Notes: generated from the letters alone by a model not told the origin. A stretch of 64,000 nucleotides of DNA from an uncultured Oscillospiraceae bacterium (GCA_944385465.1 CALWXH010000001.1:104425-168424); one strand, 5' to 3'; shown: positions 38,132 through 47,217, numbered from the stretch's first letter. Made by a program: numbers and translations.

Positions 38132-39253
38132 TCAATCCTCGTTTAAGGTGTTTTTCCCTGTCTGCGCCCTGGTTTTTGCCCGGTACATCCTGCTGTCCGC
38201 CACGCTGAGCAATTCATCCAGCGCCCCGGCGTCGACCGGAAAGGAGGCGGCGCCGCAGCTGAAGCCCAGGAAGGGGATGTCCGGGTCGGTGGACTGGATG
38301 GAAATGCCGCCAATCCGCTCCAGCATGGCGTCCCCGCGGGATTCCCCTTCCCGCAAAACCACAAATTCGTCCCCGGCAATGCGGTAGAGGGCGTCCTCAG
38401 CGCCATACTGCCGGGTGAACTCCCGGGCGAACTGCCTGAGGTACCAGTCCCCCGCTGTGTGGCCGTGGGTATCGTTGATGGATTTGAACCGGTCCAGGTC
38501 AAGAAACGCAATGGCAAATGGGCGCCCCGCCGCCACCAGCTGTTCCGCCCGTTCGAAAAAGGCCCTGCGGTTGCTCAGACCGGTCAATGTGTCAGTCAAC
38601 GACTCCTGCCGGTTCTGGACTGCGTACTGCCGGGCCTTGGTCAGGCCGTAAAGGGCATGGTACATCATCACGGTGTTCACCGCCATCGCGCAGATCAGGG
38701 CCAGCTTTGCCGCCAGGGACTCCGCTTTCAACACCCAGCCCGCGCAAAAAGTCAGCGTGCAGATAGAGAGGCTGAGGCGGAAGAGCATATTGCCCTTGTT
38801 GGGTTCCCCGTGGGCGATGACATAGAGCAGCTTTTCATGGAGCAGACGCAAAAAGGAACGCAGGGTTAGGGCATACGCCGCGGTCTGGATGATCAGCATG
38901 GCGGGCTGCTGAGCGGGCTCGGGAAAGAGCTGCCCCAGGTATTGGGCGAAGAGAAAGAGCAGCATGGTGTACGACCAGGACAGGCACATGACCGACACGG
39001 TGAGCTTGATCCCGCACCGGTACAGGAGGGCCAGGGGGATCACGTACAAAAAGCCGAAAATCACAAAAGAGCCCTCTCCATACCCCGGCAGGGTTGAGAT
39101 GGTAAGGGCGGAAAGCCCCAGAAGCAGCAGAGTGAACGCTGCCATCACAGGCACTACAATCACGGGAGAGGCCTTCCGCTCATGGCAGATATGGCCCACG
39201 TACAGATTGACGCAGAGCATTTCCAAAATCATCAGGACAAATACAGGTTGCAT
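38132..39253 (-). CDS. Membrane-anchored diguanylate cyclase (GGDEF domain, AGDEF variant)
   Basis: This 373-residue protein has about six or seven transmembrane helices in the first 210 residues and a C-terminal GGDEF domain. The domain shows DTLTGLSNRRAFFE, FAIAFLDLDRFKSINDTHGH and the signature RIAGDEF, in which the first Gly is Ala. AGDEF can still support cyclic-di-GMP synthesis in some enzymes. The inhibitory RxxD site is absent (GAED at that place). GAGAGGG precedes the ATG. It sits between parE and parC on the same strand, an unusual place. The signal sensed by the membrane part is unknown. Confidence 0.88.
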   Translation of the reverse strand: MQPVFVLMILEMLCVNLYVGHICHERKASPVIVVPVMAAFTLLLLGLSALTISTLPGYGEGSFVIFGFLYVIPLALLYRCGIKLTVSVMCLSWSYTMLLFLFAQYLGQLFPEPAQQPAMLIIQTAAYALTLRSFLRLLHEKLLYVIAHGEPNKGNMLFRLSLSICTLTFCAGWVLKAESLAAKLALICAMAVNTVMMYHALYGLTKARQYAVQNRQESLTDTLTGLSNRRAFFERAEQLVAAGRPFAIAFLDLDRFKSINDTHGHTAGDWYLRQFAREFTRQYGAEDALYRIAGDEFVVLREGESRGDAMLERIGGISIQSTDPDIPFLGFSCGAASFPVDAGALDELLSVADSRMYRAKTRAQTGKNTLNED

Positions 39254-39265
39254 CGGGATTCCCTC

Positions 39266-39958
39266 TCAATGATACAAAGGCCGGCGTCTGCCGCCGCAGA
39301 ACCAGCGCGCGGCACAACGCAAAGCCAGCAGTATGATGGCACCGGTTACAGCTTTCCCGGTTTTTGCGGCCTGAATTGGCCCTGTGCCGTTTGGTAGGCC
39401 CTCACTGCGGGGTGAAGCTCTGCAAACGTCACCTTTTTTGCCCCGAGACGGAGCAGCGCGTTCAGGCCAATTCGTTTTTGATGGGGGGGCCTGCTTATCC
39501 AAAACCCGCGTACTCAACACATAAAATTCCCACTGCTTCAGATCCAGCGGGTTTGCCGTCCCCGCGTCCTTGCAGGAAAACAGGCAGAACACATATACAT
39601 CGGCAGGACGGCTTTTGTCCTGCGCGTATGTGTTTGTTTCCTCGTCCCACCAGCGCTTTGGTGCGATGTCAAATTGAATGGCGGAAAATCGCTCCTGCCG
39701 CCAGGTTTGAAGATAGGAAGAGGCTTTCACCTCAATTTTGATTCCTTCTTCGGAGAGAACGTCAAACGCGTCCCACTCGGTCCTGTAGGGGGAATACGCT
39801 TGAACCGCGCAGCGGACGAGATACTCTGCCAGCTTCCCCCGTTCCGCGTTGGAAGCGATGTCTGAATGGGCCCAGGCCCAGTAGTCGCACAAAGTGTGGG
39901 GCATCCCGAGGAACGGCTCTCTCCCGGTCTTCTGTTCCACCTTGATTGTTTCGATCAT
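39266..39958 (-). CDS. PD-(D/E)xK nuclease-like protein, frameshifted at a homopolymer
   Basis: The protein as read begins MIETIKVEQKTGREPFLGMP and has GKLAEYLVRCAV, WDAFDVLSEEGIKIEVKASSYL and QFDIAPKRWWDEE. The E...D...EVK order resembles a restriction-endonuclease-like core. After VLDKQAPP the reading frame turns into low-quality sequence. Removing one C from the run of seven C (39483-39489 on the plus strand as G) restores a sensible end, HQKRIGLNALLRLGAKKVTF and onward to LHPAVRAYQTAQ, with a stop at 39346. So the gene is either broken, phase-variable at this run, or miscalled by one base. It lies 19 bp after the GNAT gene, in the same operon. Confidence 0.65.
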   Translation of the reverse strand: MIETIKVEQKTGREPFLGMPHTLCDYWAWAHSDIASNAERGKLAEYLVRCAVQAYSPYRTEWDAFDVLSEEGIKIEVKASSYLQTWRQERFSAIQFDIAPKRWWDEETNTYAQDKSRPADVYVFCLFSCKDAGTANPLDLKQWEFYVLSTRVLDKQAPPSKTNWPERAAPSRGKKGDVCRASPRSEGLPNGTGPIQAAKTGKAVTGAIILLALRCAARWFCGGRRRPLYH

Positions 39959-39977
39959 GGCACCTCGCCCTGCCTCC

Positions 39978-40442
39978 TCAGAGATTCGCCTGCCCGGAGG
40001 TTCTGCCCCTCCGCATGTACAGCAGGGGATACGGCCCGCCCTGCTCGTCCCGCTCCGTGCGCCGGTAGGTTTGAAAGCCCATGTGTTCATAAAACCCGAC
40101 GGCCTGGGGATTTTGCTCGTTGACGGAGACCTCCCGAAGGGCGTGGCGGTCCATGCCGTACCGGATCAGCCGCCGGCCAAGGCCCTGCCCCCGGGATTCA
40201 GGGGCCACAAACAACATCTCCAGCTTATCCCCCGCGAGCCCCATGAACGCCGCGGGGACGCCGCAATCTGTTAGGATCACCAGAATGGGCACCTGCGCCA
40301 GGGCGCTGGGAACGTATTCTTTGATGCGGGCGATTTCCTCCGCGGTCAGGAAGGTGTGGGGCGCCCGGACAGAGCGCTCCCACACGGCGAGCAGCTGGGT
40401 CAGCAGCGGCCCGCTTCTCTCTTGCACCTCAGTGAGTTCCAT
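39978..40442 (-). CDS. GNAT family N-acetyltransferase
   Basis: This 154-residue protein has the acetyl-CoA binding motif FVAPESRGQGLGRRLIRYGM (Q/R-x-x-G-x-G/A) and the following NEQNPQAVGFYEHMGFQ. These are the hallmarks of GNAT transferases, closest in feel to the YjaB type. The substrate cannot be told. It begins 17 bases after the parE stop and lies upstream of the nuclease-like gene, all on the minus strand. Confidence 0.9.
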   Translation of the reverse strand: MELTEVQERSGPLLTQLLAVWERSVRAPHTFLTAEEIARIKEYVPSALAQVPILVILTDCGVPAAFMGLAGDKLEMLFVAPESRGQGLGRRLIRYGMDRHALREVSVNEQNPQAVGFYEHMGFQTYRRTERDEQGGPYPLLYMRRGRTSGQANL

Positions 40443-40459
40443 GGCAAATCCCGCTCGTG

Positions 40460-42454
40460 TCAGGAGATATCCGCCAGTTCCAGATACTTGTATCCGTTTT
40501 CGGCAATGTGGTCCTTCCGGCCCTGGAGGTTGTCCCCCAGCAGCAGGTCAAACACCGCCGCGGTGCGCTCCACGTCCTCCGGCATCACCTTGATGAGCCT
40601 GCGGGTGTCCGGGCTCATGGTGGTCAGCCACATCATGTCCGGCTCGTTCTCACCCAGGCCCTTGGAGCGCTGGAGATCGTACTTTTTCTTCTCCCCGTCC
40701 AGCTGCTTGCAGATGGCGTTCTTCTCCTGATCGGAGTAGGCAAACCAGGTTTTCTCCTTACAGGTGATCTCGTACAGGGGAGACTCCGCGATATAGACAT
40801 AGCCCTCCTGGATGAGGGTGGGGGTGAGGCGGTAGAGCATGGTGAGGATCAGGGTGCGGATCTGGAAGCCGTCCACGTCGCCATCGGTGCAGATGATGAT
40901 CTTGTTCCACCGCAGGTTGCCCAGGTCAAACTCGGACAGGTCCTTGTTGTTCTTGTTTTTGACCTCCACGCCGCAACCCATGACCTTCAGAAGGTCGGTG
41001 ATGATCTCGCTTTTGAAGATCTTGGCGTAGTCCGCCTTCAGGCAGTTGAGAATCTTGCCCCGGACGGGCATGATGCCCTGGAACTCCGGGTCCCGGGACA
41101 GCTTCACGCTGCCCATGGCGGAGTCGCCCTCCACGATATACAGTTCCCGCCGGGACACGTCCTTGGTCCGGCAGTCCACAAACTTCTGCACCCGGTTGGA
41201 GATGTCCAGGGAGCCGGACAGCTTCTTTTTGATGCCCAGCCGGGTCTTCTCCGCCGTCTCCCGGGAGCGCTTGTTCACCAGCACCTGCCCGGCGATCTTC
41301 TCCGCGTCCATGGGGTTCTCGATGAAGTAGACCTCCAGCTGGCTGCGGAGGAAGTCGGTCATGGCCTCCTGGACGAACTTGTTGGTGATGGATTTCTTGG
41401 TCTGGTTCTCATAGCTGGTCTGGGTGGAGAAGTTGTTGGACACCAGCACCAGCGCGTCCTGGATGTCGTTGAAGGTGATCTTGCTCTCGTTTTTCTGGTA
41501 TTTGCCGTTCTGCTTCAACCAGCCGTCGATGGCGGAGACGAAGGCGGAGCGCACCGCCTTTTCCGGCGATCCCCCGTGCTCCAGCCAGGAGGAGTTGTGG
41601 TAGTGCTCGATGACCTGCACCCGGTTGGAGAAGCAGAAGGCCACGCTGAGTTTTACCTTGTATTCCGGCTTGTCCTCCCGGTCCCGGCCCCGGCGCTCCG
41701 TCTGCCAGAACACCGGCTGGGTGAGGGTGTCCTCCCCCGCCAGTTCCCGGACGTAGTCGATGATGCCGTTGTCATAGCGGAACTCGGTGGTCTCGAACTT
41801 GCCGCCCACCTGGTTGCGCAGCCGGAAGGTCACCCCGGCGTTTACCACCGCCTGGCGCTTGATGGTATCGGTATAGTAGTCCAGCGGGATGCGGATGTCG
41901 GTAAATACGTCCAGATCGGGCTTCCAGTGGAATTTGGAGCCGGTCTTCTTCCGGTCCGCGGGCTCCTTCTTCATCTCGCCCACGATTTCGCCCTTCTCAA
42001 AGTGAAGGGTGTATTTGAAGCCGTCCCGGTAGATCACCGCGTCGAAGTATTCGCTGGCGTACTGCGTGGCACAGGAGCCCAGGCCATTGAGGCCCAGGGA
42101 GTACTCATAGTTGTCCCCTTCGCCGTTGCCGTATTTGCCGCCGGCGTACAGCTCGCAGAACACCAGCTCCCAGTTATAGCGGCCCTCCGCCTCGTTCCAG
42201 TCCACCGGGCAGCCCCGTCCGAAGTCCTCCACCTCAATGGACTGATCCTCATACCGGGTGACGATGATCAGGTCCCCGTGGCCCTCCCGGGCCTCGTCAA
42301 TGGCGTTGGAGAGAATTTCGAACACCGCGTGCTCGCATCCCTCCAGCCCGTCGGAGCCGAAGATGACGCCGGGGCGCTTGCGCACCCGGTCGGCTCCCTT
42401 CAGGGCGGAGATCGCCTGGTTGTCATATTGGGCTTTGGATCTGGTTTTTGCCAT
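40460..42454 (-). CDS. parE: DNA topoisomerase IV subunit B (ParE-type; GyrB family)
   Basis: This 664-residue ATPase subunit has the GHKL motifs (EILSNAIDEAREGHGD, VEDFGRGCPVDW, LNGLGS), the transducer domain with KSKITFND-like NESKITFNDIQDALV, and the TOPRIM motifs ELYIVEGDSAMGSVKL and ICTDGDVDGFQIRTLIL. The wording is that of the clostridial ParE/GyrB-like second subunit. The start MAKTRSKAQYDN is preceded by AGTAGGTG. Its partner parC lies about 2.3 kb downstream on the same strand, separated by three accessory genes. A good promoter lies 36 bp upstream. Confidence 0.9.
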   Translation of the reverse strand: MAKTRSKAQYDNQAISALKGADRVRKRPGVIFGSDGLEGCEHAVFEILSNAIDEAREGHGDLIIVTRYEDQSIEVEDFGRGCPVDWNEAEGRYNWELVFCELYAGGKYGNGEGDNYEYSLGLNGLGSCATQYASEYFDAVIYRDGFKYTLHFEKGEIVGEMKKEPADRKKTGSKFHWKPDLDVFTDIRIPLDYYTDTIKRQAVVNAGVTFRLRNQVGGKFETTEFRYDNGIIDYVRELAGEDTLTQPVFWQTERRGRDREDKPEYKVKLSVAFCFSNRVQVIEHYHNSSWLEHGGSPEKAVRSAFVSAIDGWLKQNGKYQKNESKITFNDIQDALVLVSNNFSTQTSYENQTKKSITNKFVQEAMTDFLRSQLEVYFIENPMDAEKIAGQVLVNKRSRETAEKTRLGIKKKLSGSLDISNRVQKFVDCRTKDVSRRELYIVEGDSAMGSVKLSRDPEFQGIMPVRGKILNCLKADYAKIFKSEIITDLLKVMGCGVEVKNKNNKDLSEFDLGNLRWNKIIICTDGDVDGFQIRTLILTMLYRLTPTLIQEGYVYIAESPLYEITCKEKTWFAYSDQEKNAICKQLDGEKKKYDLQRSKGLGENEPDMMWLTTMSPDTRRLIKVMPEDVERTAAVFDLLLGDNLQGRKDHIAENGYKYLELADIS

Positions 42455-42489
42455 GTTCGCACCTACTTTTAGACATATCAAATCATTTT

Positions 42490-42519
42490 ATTATAACGCC
42501 AATTCCGCCGTATAGTCAA
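42490..42519 (-). promoter_or_regulatory. Sigma-A promoter of the parE operon
   Basis: On the minus strand TTGACT (42519-42514) and TATAAT (42495-42490) are 18 bp apart. Confidence 0.8.
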
Positions 42520-42665
42520 GAAAGAGGCGGTGGATTCCGCTCTGTATCCCCGCAGGGGTGTCAATGAGGTGATTTGGGGATGGGAAAAGCGGCGCAAAGG
42601 TACCGCTATATGCCCAGCGGCAGGCAACCGCAATCCAATTTTGCCCATTTTCGCGGTTTAATCAC

Positions 42666-42728
42666 AAGAAAATGGCTCATCTTCTTATGGCGGGTGAGAG
42701 GGAAAAAACAAAAGGAGGAACATCCGAA
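42666..42728 (+). repeat. Shared SLH 5' block, copy 3
   Basis: Palindrome AAGAAAATG-GCT-CATCTTCTT (42666-42686), purine-rich stretch and AAAAGGAGG, matching the other SLH leaders. The DNA between the parE promoter and this block (42520-42665) shows no clear promoter or gene. Confidence 0.85.
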
Positions 42729-45700
42729 ATGAGAAATCTGAAGAAGATTCTCGCGCTGGTTCTGGCGCTGATGATGGTGGTCTCCACCATGGTTTTCGCC
42801 AGCGCTGCCAGCCTCGAGGACTATGTCGATGGGGATGAAGTCAGCGCCGAGTACGCGGAAGCTGTCGAAGTCCTGACCGGCATGGGCATCTTCAAGGGCG
42901 ATGAGGAGGGCTTCCGCCCCCAGGACACCATCACCCGCGCTGAGGTCTCCACCTCCGTCTACCGCGTGCTGAGCGGTGACGTGACCGACTCCAAGGTGGA
43001 GGTCTGGAAGGAATACACCATGTTTGACGACGTGGCTTCCGACGCCTGGTACGCCGGCTTCGTGAACTACGCCGCCAACGTGAAGTGGGTCATCGGTGTT
43101 GGCAACAACAAGTTTGACCCCAACAGCGACGTGACCGGTTACGAGATGCTGGCCATCCTGCTGCGCGCCCTGGGCTACGACAAGAACCAGGAGTTCGCCA
43201 ACAGCGACGACTGGCGCATCGAGGTCGCCACCATCGCTGAGGAGATCGGCCTGACCGACGTGCTGGTTTCTGCCAACCCGAACCGGGCCATGACCCGTGA
43301 GCAGATTGCCGCCCTCATGTTCCAGGCTCTCCAGACCAGCAAGGTGAAGTACACCCTGGCTTACGGCTACCGTCCCACCGGCGAGCTGCTGGGCGACGAG
43401 CTGTTCGACCTGAAGAAGGTTGACCTGACCGAGGACGCTTGGGGCCGTCCCAGCTACGGCTGGAGCTACAGCACCGGCGACAAGGGCACCTACTGGGAGT
43501 ATGCCTCCACCCTGTACACCACCCCCGTGGCTGAGTGCGACGTGGTGGACGAGACTGGCGTGACCACCGCTGCCACCTACACCAACGGCAACGAGGGCAC
43601 CGTCACCCTGAGCGCCAACGCCACCAAGGCCACCATCGGCGAGCAGGGCCGTCAGACCTATGTGTACAACCTGCCCGGCACCATGACCGACCGCATCGTG
43701 TACATCGACACCTTCCTGGCTCTGGTGACCGACGTGACCACCACTGAGGTGGATGTCAACGGCCATCTGGCCCGCCAGGCCCTGCTCCAGCTGCGGGTGT
43801 ACAACGGTGTCAACGGCCAGAACGGCCAGCTGGTGTACAAGGTTTCTGACACCGACTGGAACTATGTCCGGGGTGAGATGCTGCTGGTGAACGCTGTCAC
43901 TACCAGCGCCGCCTCCTCCGCTGTGGATGTCACCGCTGAAACCCCGCTGGGCTACGGCAACCTCTACAACGTGGCCGACCACCTGGAGATCGTGGACAAG
44001 GCCAGCTCGTTTGTGGGCGCTCAGACCTACAACCAGTGGAACGCCAACACCCACACCATCAACGGCACCGTCTATAACGACGCGCTGTTCTATGTCCGGG
44101 ACGACGCCGGCATTGACCGCACCGAGAACTTCAACTGGTGGCTGGATCAGTACGGCAACGTCATCGGCTCCACCGCCATTGACCGCAACAGCTACGCCGT
44201 GCTGAAGGATCTGATCTGGATCGACGGCACCCCCGGCTACGCCCAGGCCACCCTGGTGAACATGGACGGCACTGAGTACACCGCCACCGTGGCCCTCATC
44301 GACGGCGACGGCAACTATGTGGCCGCTACCGTGTCCGGCTTCAACTGGGGCGCCATCGACTGCGTGCCCACCCTGTCTGACTCCTTCCAGGGCAACCCCT
44401 TCAACACCCTTACGAGCATTGCCCAGGTCTCTTCCAACAGCAACTACAACGGCACCTACCTGGGCTACGCCCTGTATCAGGTGACCACCCTGGACAACGG
44501 CACCGTGGTGCTGACCGGCTCCACCGCTGAGGGCCAGACCGACACCGTCATCAACTATGTGGCCAACGGCACCCTGTCCGCCAATGCCAGCACCATCCTG
44601 GCCAATGACGGATCCGCCCTGGCCCACATTGACGACAGCACCCGCATCATCGTGAACAATGGCGACGGCACCTACTCCGCCTACACCCGGAGCACCCTGC
44701 CCAACCTGGCCGGTCGGTCCATGGAGATCTTCTACTCCGTGGTGGACGGCGCGTTCACCCAGAACGTGTACATCAAGCGCGCTGTGGCGCAGGCTACCTT
44801 CGGCGACCACCTGTTCACCACCAGCAGCAGCAACTATGGCCATGCCACTGCCGACTTCGCTGACGGCCGGCAGGTGTGGGAGATCCCCGTGGTCGTGGAC
44901 GGCGTTTCCACCACCATCCGCACCATCAACACCAACATCGCTGCCGCTCTGACCGCCCAGGGCAACCAGGGCAAGCTGTTCCACGTGACCTTCGATCAGA
45001 CTCCTCTGGACACCGATGGCTCCGTCAACGAGACCTACGGCTTTGTCACCGACGTGGATCTGGTCACTGAGGCCACCGATGGCAACAATTGTGACTACCT
45101 GTATCCCTATGACGAGATCCACCTGGGCACCGGCACCATCGAGTGCGACGATGTGAGCTACAACGTCTCCAGCGCCACCACCATCGTGGAGCTGGACGGC
45201 ACCACCGTGGCTTACAATGTCCAGACCCTGGATGAAGCTCTGAAGAATGAGCAGCTGGCCGTGTGGGTTGTGGAGAGCAACAACCCCGCCACCAACGTGG
45301 CTGCCACCGTCTACATCGGCACCAAGCTGAGCGATAACACCGCTCTGGTCAATCCCACCGCCGTGGTGGGCACCGGCGATGACGCCAAGACCTACACCGG
45401 CACCTGGGACACCGCTCGCGACACCTACACCATCACCGTGCCCCATGGCACCACCACCTGGACTCTGACCGCCAGCGCCAATGCCGACTACGCTTACATC
45501 CTGACTGGCACCAACGGTGGCACCGGCGACTGGCTGAACCTCAACGGCCACGCCAAGAATGGTACCGCGACCTTCGAGGACAGCACCATTGTTTGGGCTG
45601 CCAGCAACACTGCCACTTATAGTGTAACTGTGTTCGCTGAGAATGATGCTGTGAGCAAGGGCTATACCATTAATGTCGTGGAGGCTCCCGCTCCCAACCA

Positions 45701-46070
45701 GGCTCTGAACATGATCGACTCCGTGACCCTGAACAACGATGCTCACATCCTGACGGTTCCCACCTCTTATGAGACCGCCGCCGAGGCTGTGAACAACGCT
45801 GTGAAGATCACCCTGACCACCGATGCTGCTCAGAGCTATGCCCTGACCGTCAACACCAAGCTGGTTGGCGGAACCACTCCCGCTTGGGGCGCGATTCAGG
45901 GGTATGGCGACAAGGCCGCTGCTCTGGCCTGCGACCTGGACGCCAGTGATAAGAGTTCTTCTCTGAACGGTACTCACACCTTTACCACCGTGGGCGAGGG
46001 CTACTACATTGTCATCATGACTGAGGTCAACGGTGATGTTGCTTACCACGCCTACTACTTCGGCAAGTAA
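42729..46070 (+). CDS. SLH-domain surface protein 3
   Basis: At 1113 residues this is the longest of the family. It has the signal peptide MRNLKKILALVLALMMVVST (slightly different after residue 16), three SLH domains to about residue 215 (TRAE, TGYE and TREQ), the family segment DAWGRPSYGWSYSTG and IVYIDTFLALV, and a long beta-rich body. The last 270 residues add modules (TYTGTWDTARDTYTITVPHG, then ALNMIDSVTLNNDAHILTVP and a final VNGDVAYHAYYFGK) absent from copies 1 and 4. It is surface-located and probably wall-polysaccharide bound. It converges on MQQT gene C. Confidence 0.93.
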   Translation: MRNLKKILALVLALMMVVSTMVFASAASLEDYVDGDEVSAEYAEAVEVLTGMGIFKGDEEGFRPQDTITRAEVSTSVYRVLSGDVTDSKVEVWKEYTMFDDVASDAWYAGFVNYAANVKWVIGVGNNKFDPNSDVTGYEMLAILLRALGYDKNQEFANSDDWRIEVATIAEEIGLTDVLVSANPNRAMTREQIAALMFQALQTSKVKYTLAYGYRPTGELLGDELFDLKKVDLTEDAWGRPSYGWSYSTGDKGTYWEYASTLYTTPVAECDVVDETGVTTAATYTNGNEGTVTLSANATKATIGEQGRQTYVYNLPGTMTDRIVYIDTFLALVTDVTTTEVDVNGHLARQALLQLRVYNGVNGQNGQLVYKVSDTDWNYVRGEMLLVNAVTTSAASSAVDVTAETPLGYGNLYNVADHLEIVDKASSFVGAQTYNQWNANTHTINGTVYNDALFYVRDDAGIDRTENFNWWLDQYGNVIGSTAIDRNSYAVLKDLIWIDGTPGYAQATLVNMDGTEYTATVALIDGDGNYVAATVSGFNWGAIDCVPTLSDSFQGNPFNTLTSIAQVSSNSNYNGTYLGYALYQVTTLDNGTVVLTGSTAEGQTDTVINYVANGTLSANASTILANDGSALAHIDDSTRIIVNNGDGTYSAYTRSTLPNLAGRSMEIFYSVVDGAFTQNVYIKRAVAQATFGDHLFTTSSSNYGHATADFADGRQVWEIPVVVDGVSTTIRTINTNIAAALTAQGNQGKLFHVTFDQTPLDTDGSVNETYGFVTDVDLVTEATDGNNCDYLYPYDEIHLGTGTIECDDVSYNVSSATTIVELDGTTVAYNVQTLDEALKNEQLAVWVVESNNPATNVAATVYIGTKLSDNTALVNPTAVVGTGDDAKTYTGTWDTARDTYTITVPHGTTTWTLTASANADYAYILTGTNGGTGDWLNLNGHAKNGTATFEDSTIVWAASNTATYSVTVFAENDAVSKGYTINVVEAPAPNQALNMIDSVTLNNDAHILTVPTSYETAAEAVNNAVKITLTTDAAQSYALTVNTKLVGGTTPAWGAIQGYGDKAAALACDLDASDKSSSLNGTHTFTTVGEGYYIVIMTEVNGDVAYHAYYFGK

Positions 46071-46107
46071 TCTGCTGATGCGTGATCGTCTGCTCACCTG
46101 AGCAGGA

Positions 46108-46143
46108 AAACAGCCCCCGGGCCAATTGGCCCGGGGGCTGTTT
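46108..46143. terminator. Bidirectional terminator between SLH gene 3 and MQQT gene C
   Basis: A perfect 36-bp palindrome with AAACAGCCCCCGGGCCAA as its left arm and the complement as its right, T-rich at both ends. Confidence 0.9.
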
Positions 46144-46152
46144 CTATCCATG

Positions 46153-46665
46153 TTATGCGACACCGTCATCATAGCCCAGCGCGACATAGAAGTACGTGCG
46201 GTTGCTGGCGTTCATCTGGAATTCATTGTTGTTATCCCGGCTGTACCAGCTCACGCTGTGTCCCTGCCAGGTGACATAGAGAAAAAAGGAATCATTGGTG
46301 ACGCAGGATTTTCCCACCTCAATGCCACTGTAGAAAATCCCCGGCCAGCAATTAAAACTTGGCTCTGTGGCAAACAGGATCACCATTGGTTTGAAGCCAA
46401 AGGTGAGGGTATTGGGGCTTCCGCTGCCTGCGCTTCCCGTTCCCGTATAGCTCCCCCAGGCGATGCGGCAGGTGTGCCCGCCGCTGCCCAGAGCCTCCTC
46501 CAGCTCGTCCAGCTGCCCGGAAATCTGGGTTTCCAGGGCCGCCAGGTCTTCTTCCACCCCCTCGATCAAATCCTCCGTCTTTTGGGCGTTCTGGTTCAGC
46601 GGCGTGGGGGAAAAGTCGTCGGTGGCGTCCACTAAGTTGAATTGGTATTTGGTTGTCTGTTGCAT
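46153..46665 (-). CDS. MQQT-family small tail-fibre-like protein C (type 2)
   Basis: This 170-residue protein begins MQQTTKYQFNLVDATDDFSP like copy B. It has a coiled-coil-like stretch near residues 28-60 (TEDLIEGVEEDLAALETQIS) and a beta-rich end (WGSYTGTGSAGSGSPNTL, FGFKPMVILF, and YFYVALGYDDGVA). The C-terminal half differs strongly from copy B apart from these framework residues. No signal peptide. The ribosome binding site lies within an 11-bp hairpin. It is convergent with SLH gene 3 and divergent from MQQT gene D across array II. Function unknown. Confidence 0.8.
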   Translation of the reverse strand: MQQTTKYQFNLVDATDDFSPTPLNQNAQKTEDLIEGVEEDLAALETQISGQLDELEEALGSGGHTCRIAWGSYTGTGSAGSGSPNTLTFGFKPMVILFATEPSFNCWPGIFYSGIEVGKSCVTNDSFFLYVTWQGHSVSWYSRDNNNEFQMNASNRTYFYVALGYDDGVA

Positions 46666-46669
46666 AATA

Positions 46670-46695
46670 TTATCCCTCCCATATGGGAGGGATAA
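46670..46695 (-). promoter_or_regulatory. Hairpin sequestering the ribosome binding site of MQQT gene C
   Basis: TTATCCCTCCC and GGGAGGGATAA pair perfectly around ATAT, the same 11-bp arms as at 28935-28960. The minus-strand GGAGGG is in the stem. Confidence 0.8.
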
Positions 46696-46774
46696 ACAGC
46701 GGTTTGTTGCACCCTTCTGTGCAACAAAAATGATTTTTTTAGGGCCCCGCCTCCGGCGGGGCCCTAAACACATA

Positions 46775-47045
46775 CCGGGAGGGATAAAGCATTTCCTCTG
46801 GGGGCGCAACATAAGGGCCGGAGACAACGCATGTTCCCCATGCGGGGCACAAACGCACAGGGAGGATAACGCGCGTTCCTTGGCGAGCGTAGCACCGCAG
46901 AGTGAGATAATGCGTGTGTTTTCTGTGCGGGGGCGCAGACGCACGGGGAGGATCATGTGTATGCCACCTGTGGGGGGACGGCCCTTCCGGGGCGCGCCGC
47001 TTGCCGGGAGGGCTGGCGGCGCGGCTTGCTTCCAGGGAAAATGTC
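46775..47045 (-). repeat. Degenerate tandem array II
   Basis: This is the inverted counterpart of array I. On the minus strand CGCATTATCTCACTCTGCGG, CGCGTTATCCTCCCTGTGCG and TGCGTTGTCTCCGGC-type units recur every 41-46 bp. GGGCCCCGCCTCCGGCGGGG-type hairpins flank it at 46741-46768 and 47047-47069. One stretch (AAGGAACGCGCGTTATC region) is almost the same as in array I. Confidence 0.7.
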
Positions 47046-47078
47046 TGCCCCGCCTCCGGCGGGGCCCTAAAAAATGAT

Positions 47079-47095
47079 AGCGTGCAACGTTGCAC
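47079..47095. repeat. Single 17-bp repeat, apparent empty site for the abiH cassette
   Basis: On the minus strand GTGCAACGTTGCACGCT is preceded by CCGCGCCGGATATTTGCCCG and followed by ATCATTTTTTAG. The left flank matches the left side of abiH and the right flank matches its right side, so this locus looks like the same site without the insert. Confidence 0.8.
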
Positions 47096-47189
47096 CCCCG
47101 GGCAAATATCCGGCGCGGAAATTCCCCGCCCTGCGGGCGGGGAAATTTTTTCTTTTTCCGTTGCATGAAATCAGGCAACAAACCACCTC

Positions 47190-47213
47190 CATCCCTCCCG
47201 CAGTGGAGGGATG
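47190..47213 (+). promoter_or_regulatory. Hairpin sequestering the ribosome binding site of MQQT gene D
   Basis: CATCCCTCC and GGAGGGATG form a 9-bp stem with a 6-base loop directly upstream of AAAGATG. Confidence 0.75.
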
Positions 47214-47217
47214 AAAG

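Noticed and set aside
39266-39345. Genuine C-terminal membrane segment of the nuclease-like protein
   Set aside because: The hydrophobic tail appears only after the run of seven C; the other frame gives a more protein-like end and stops at 39346.
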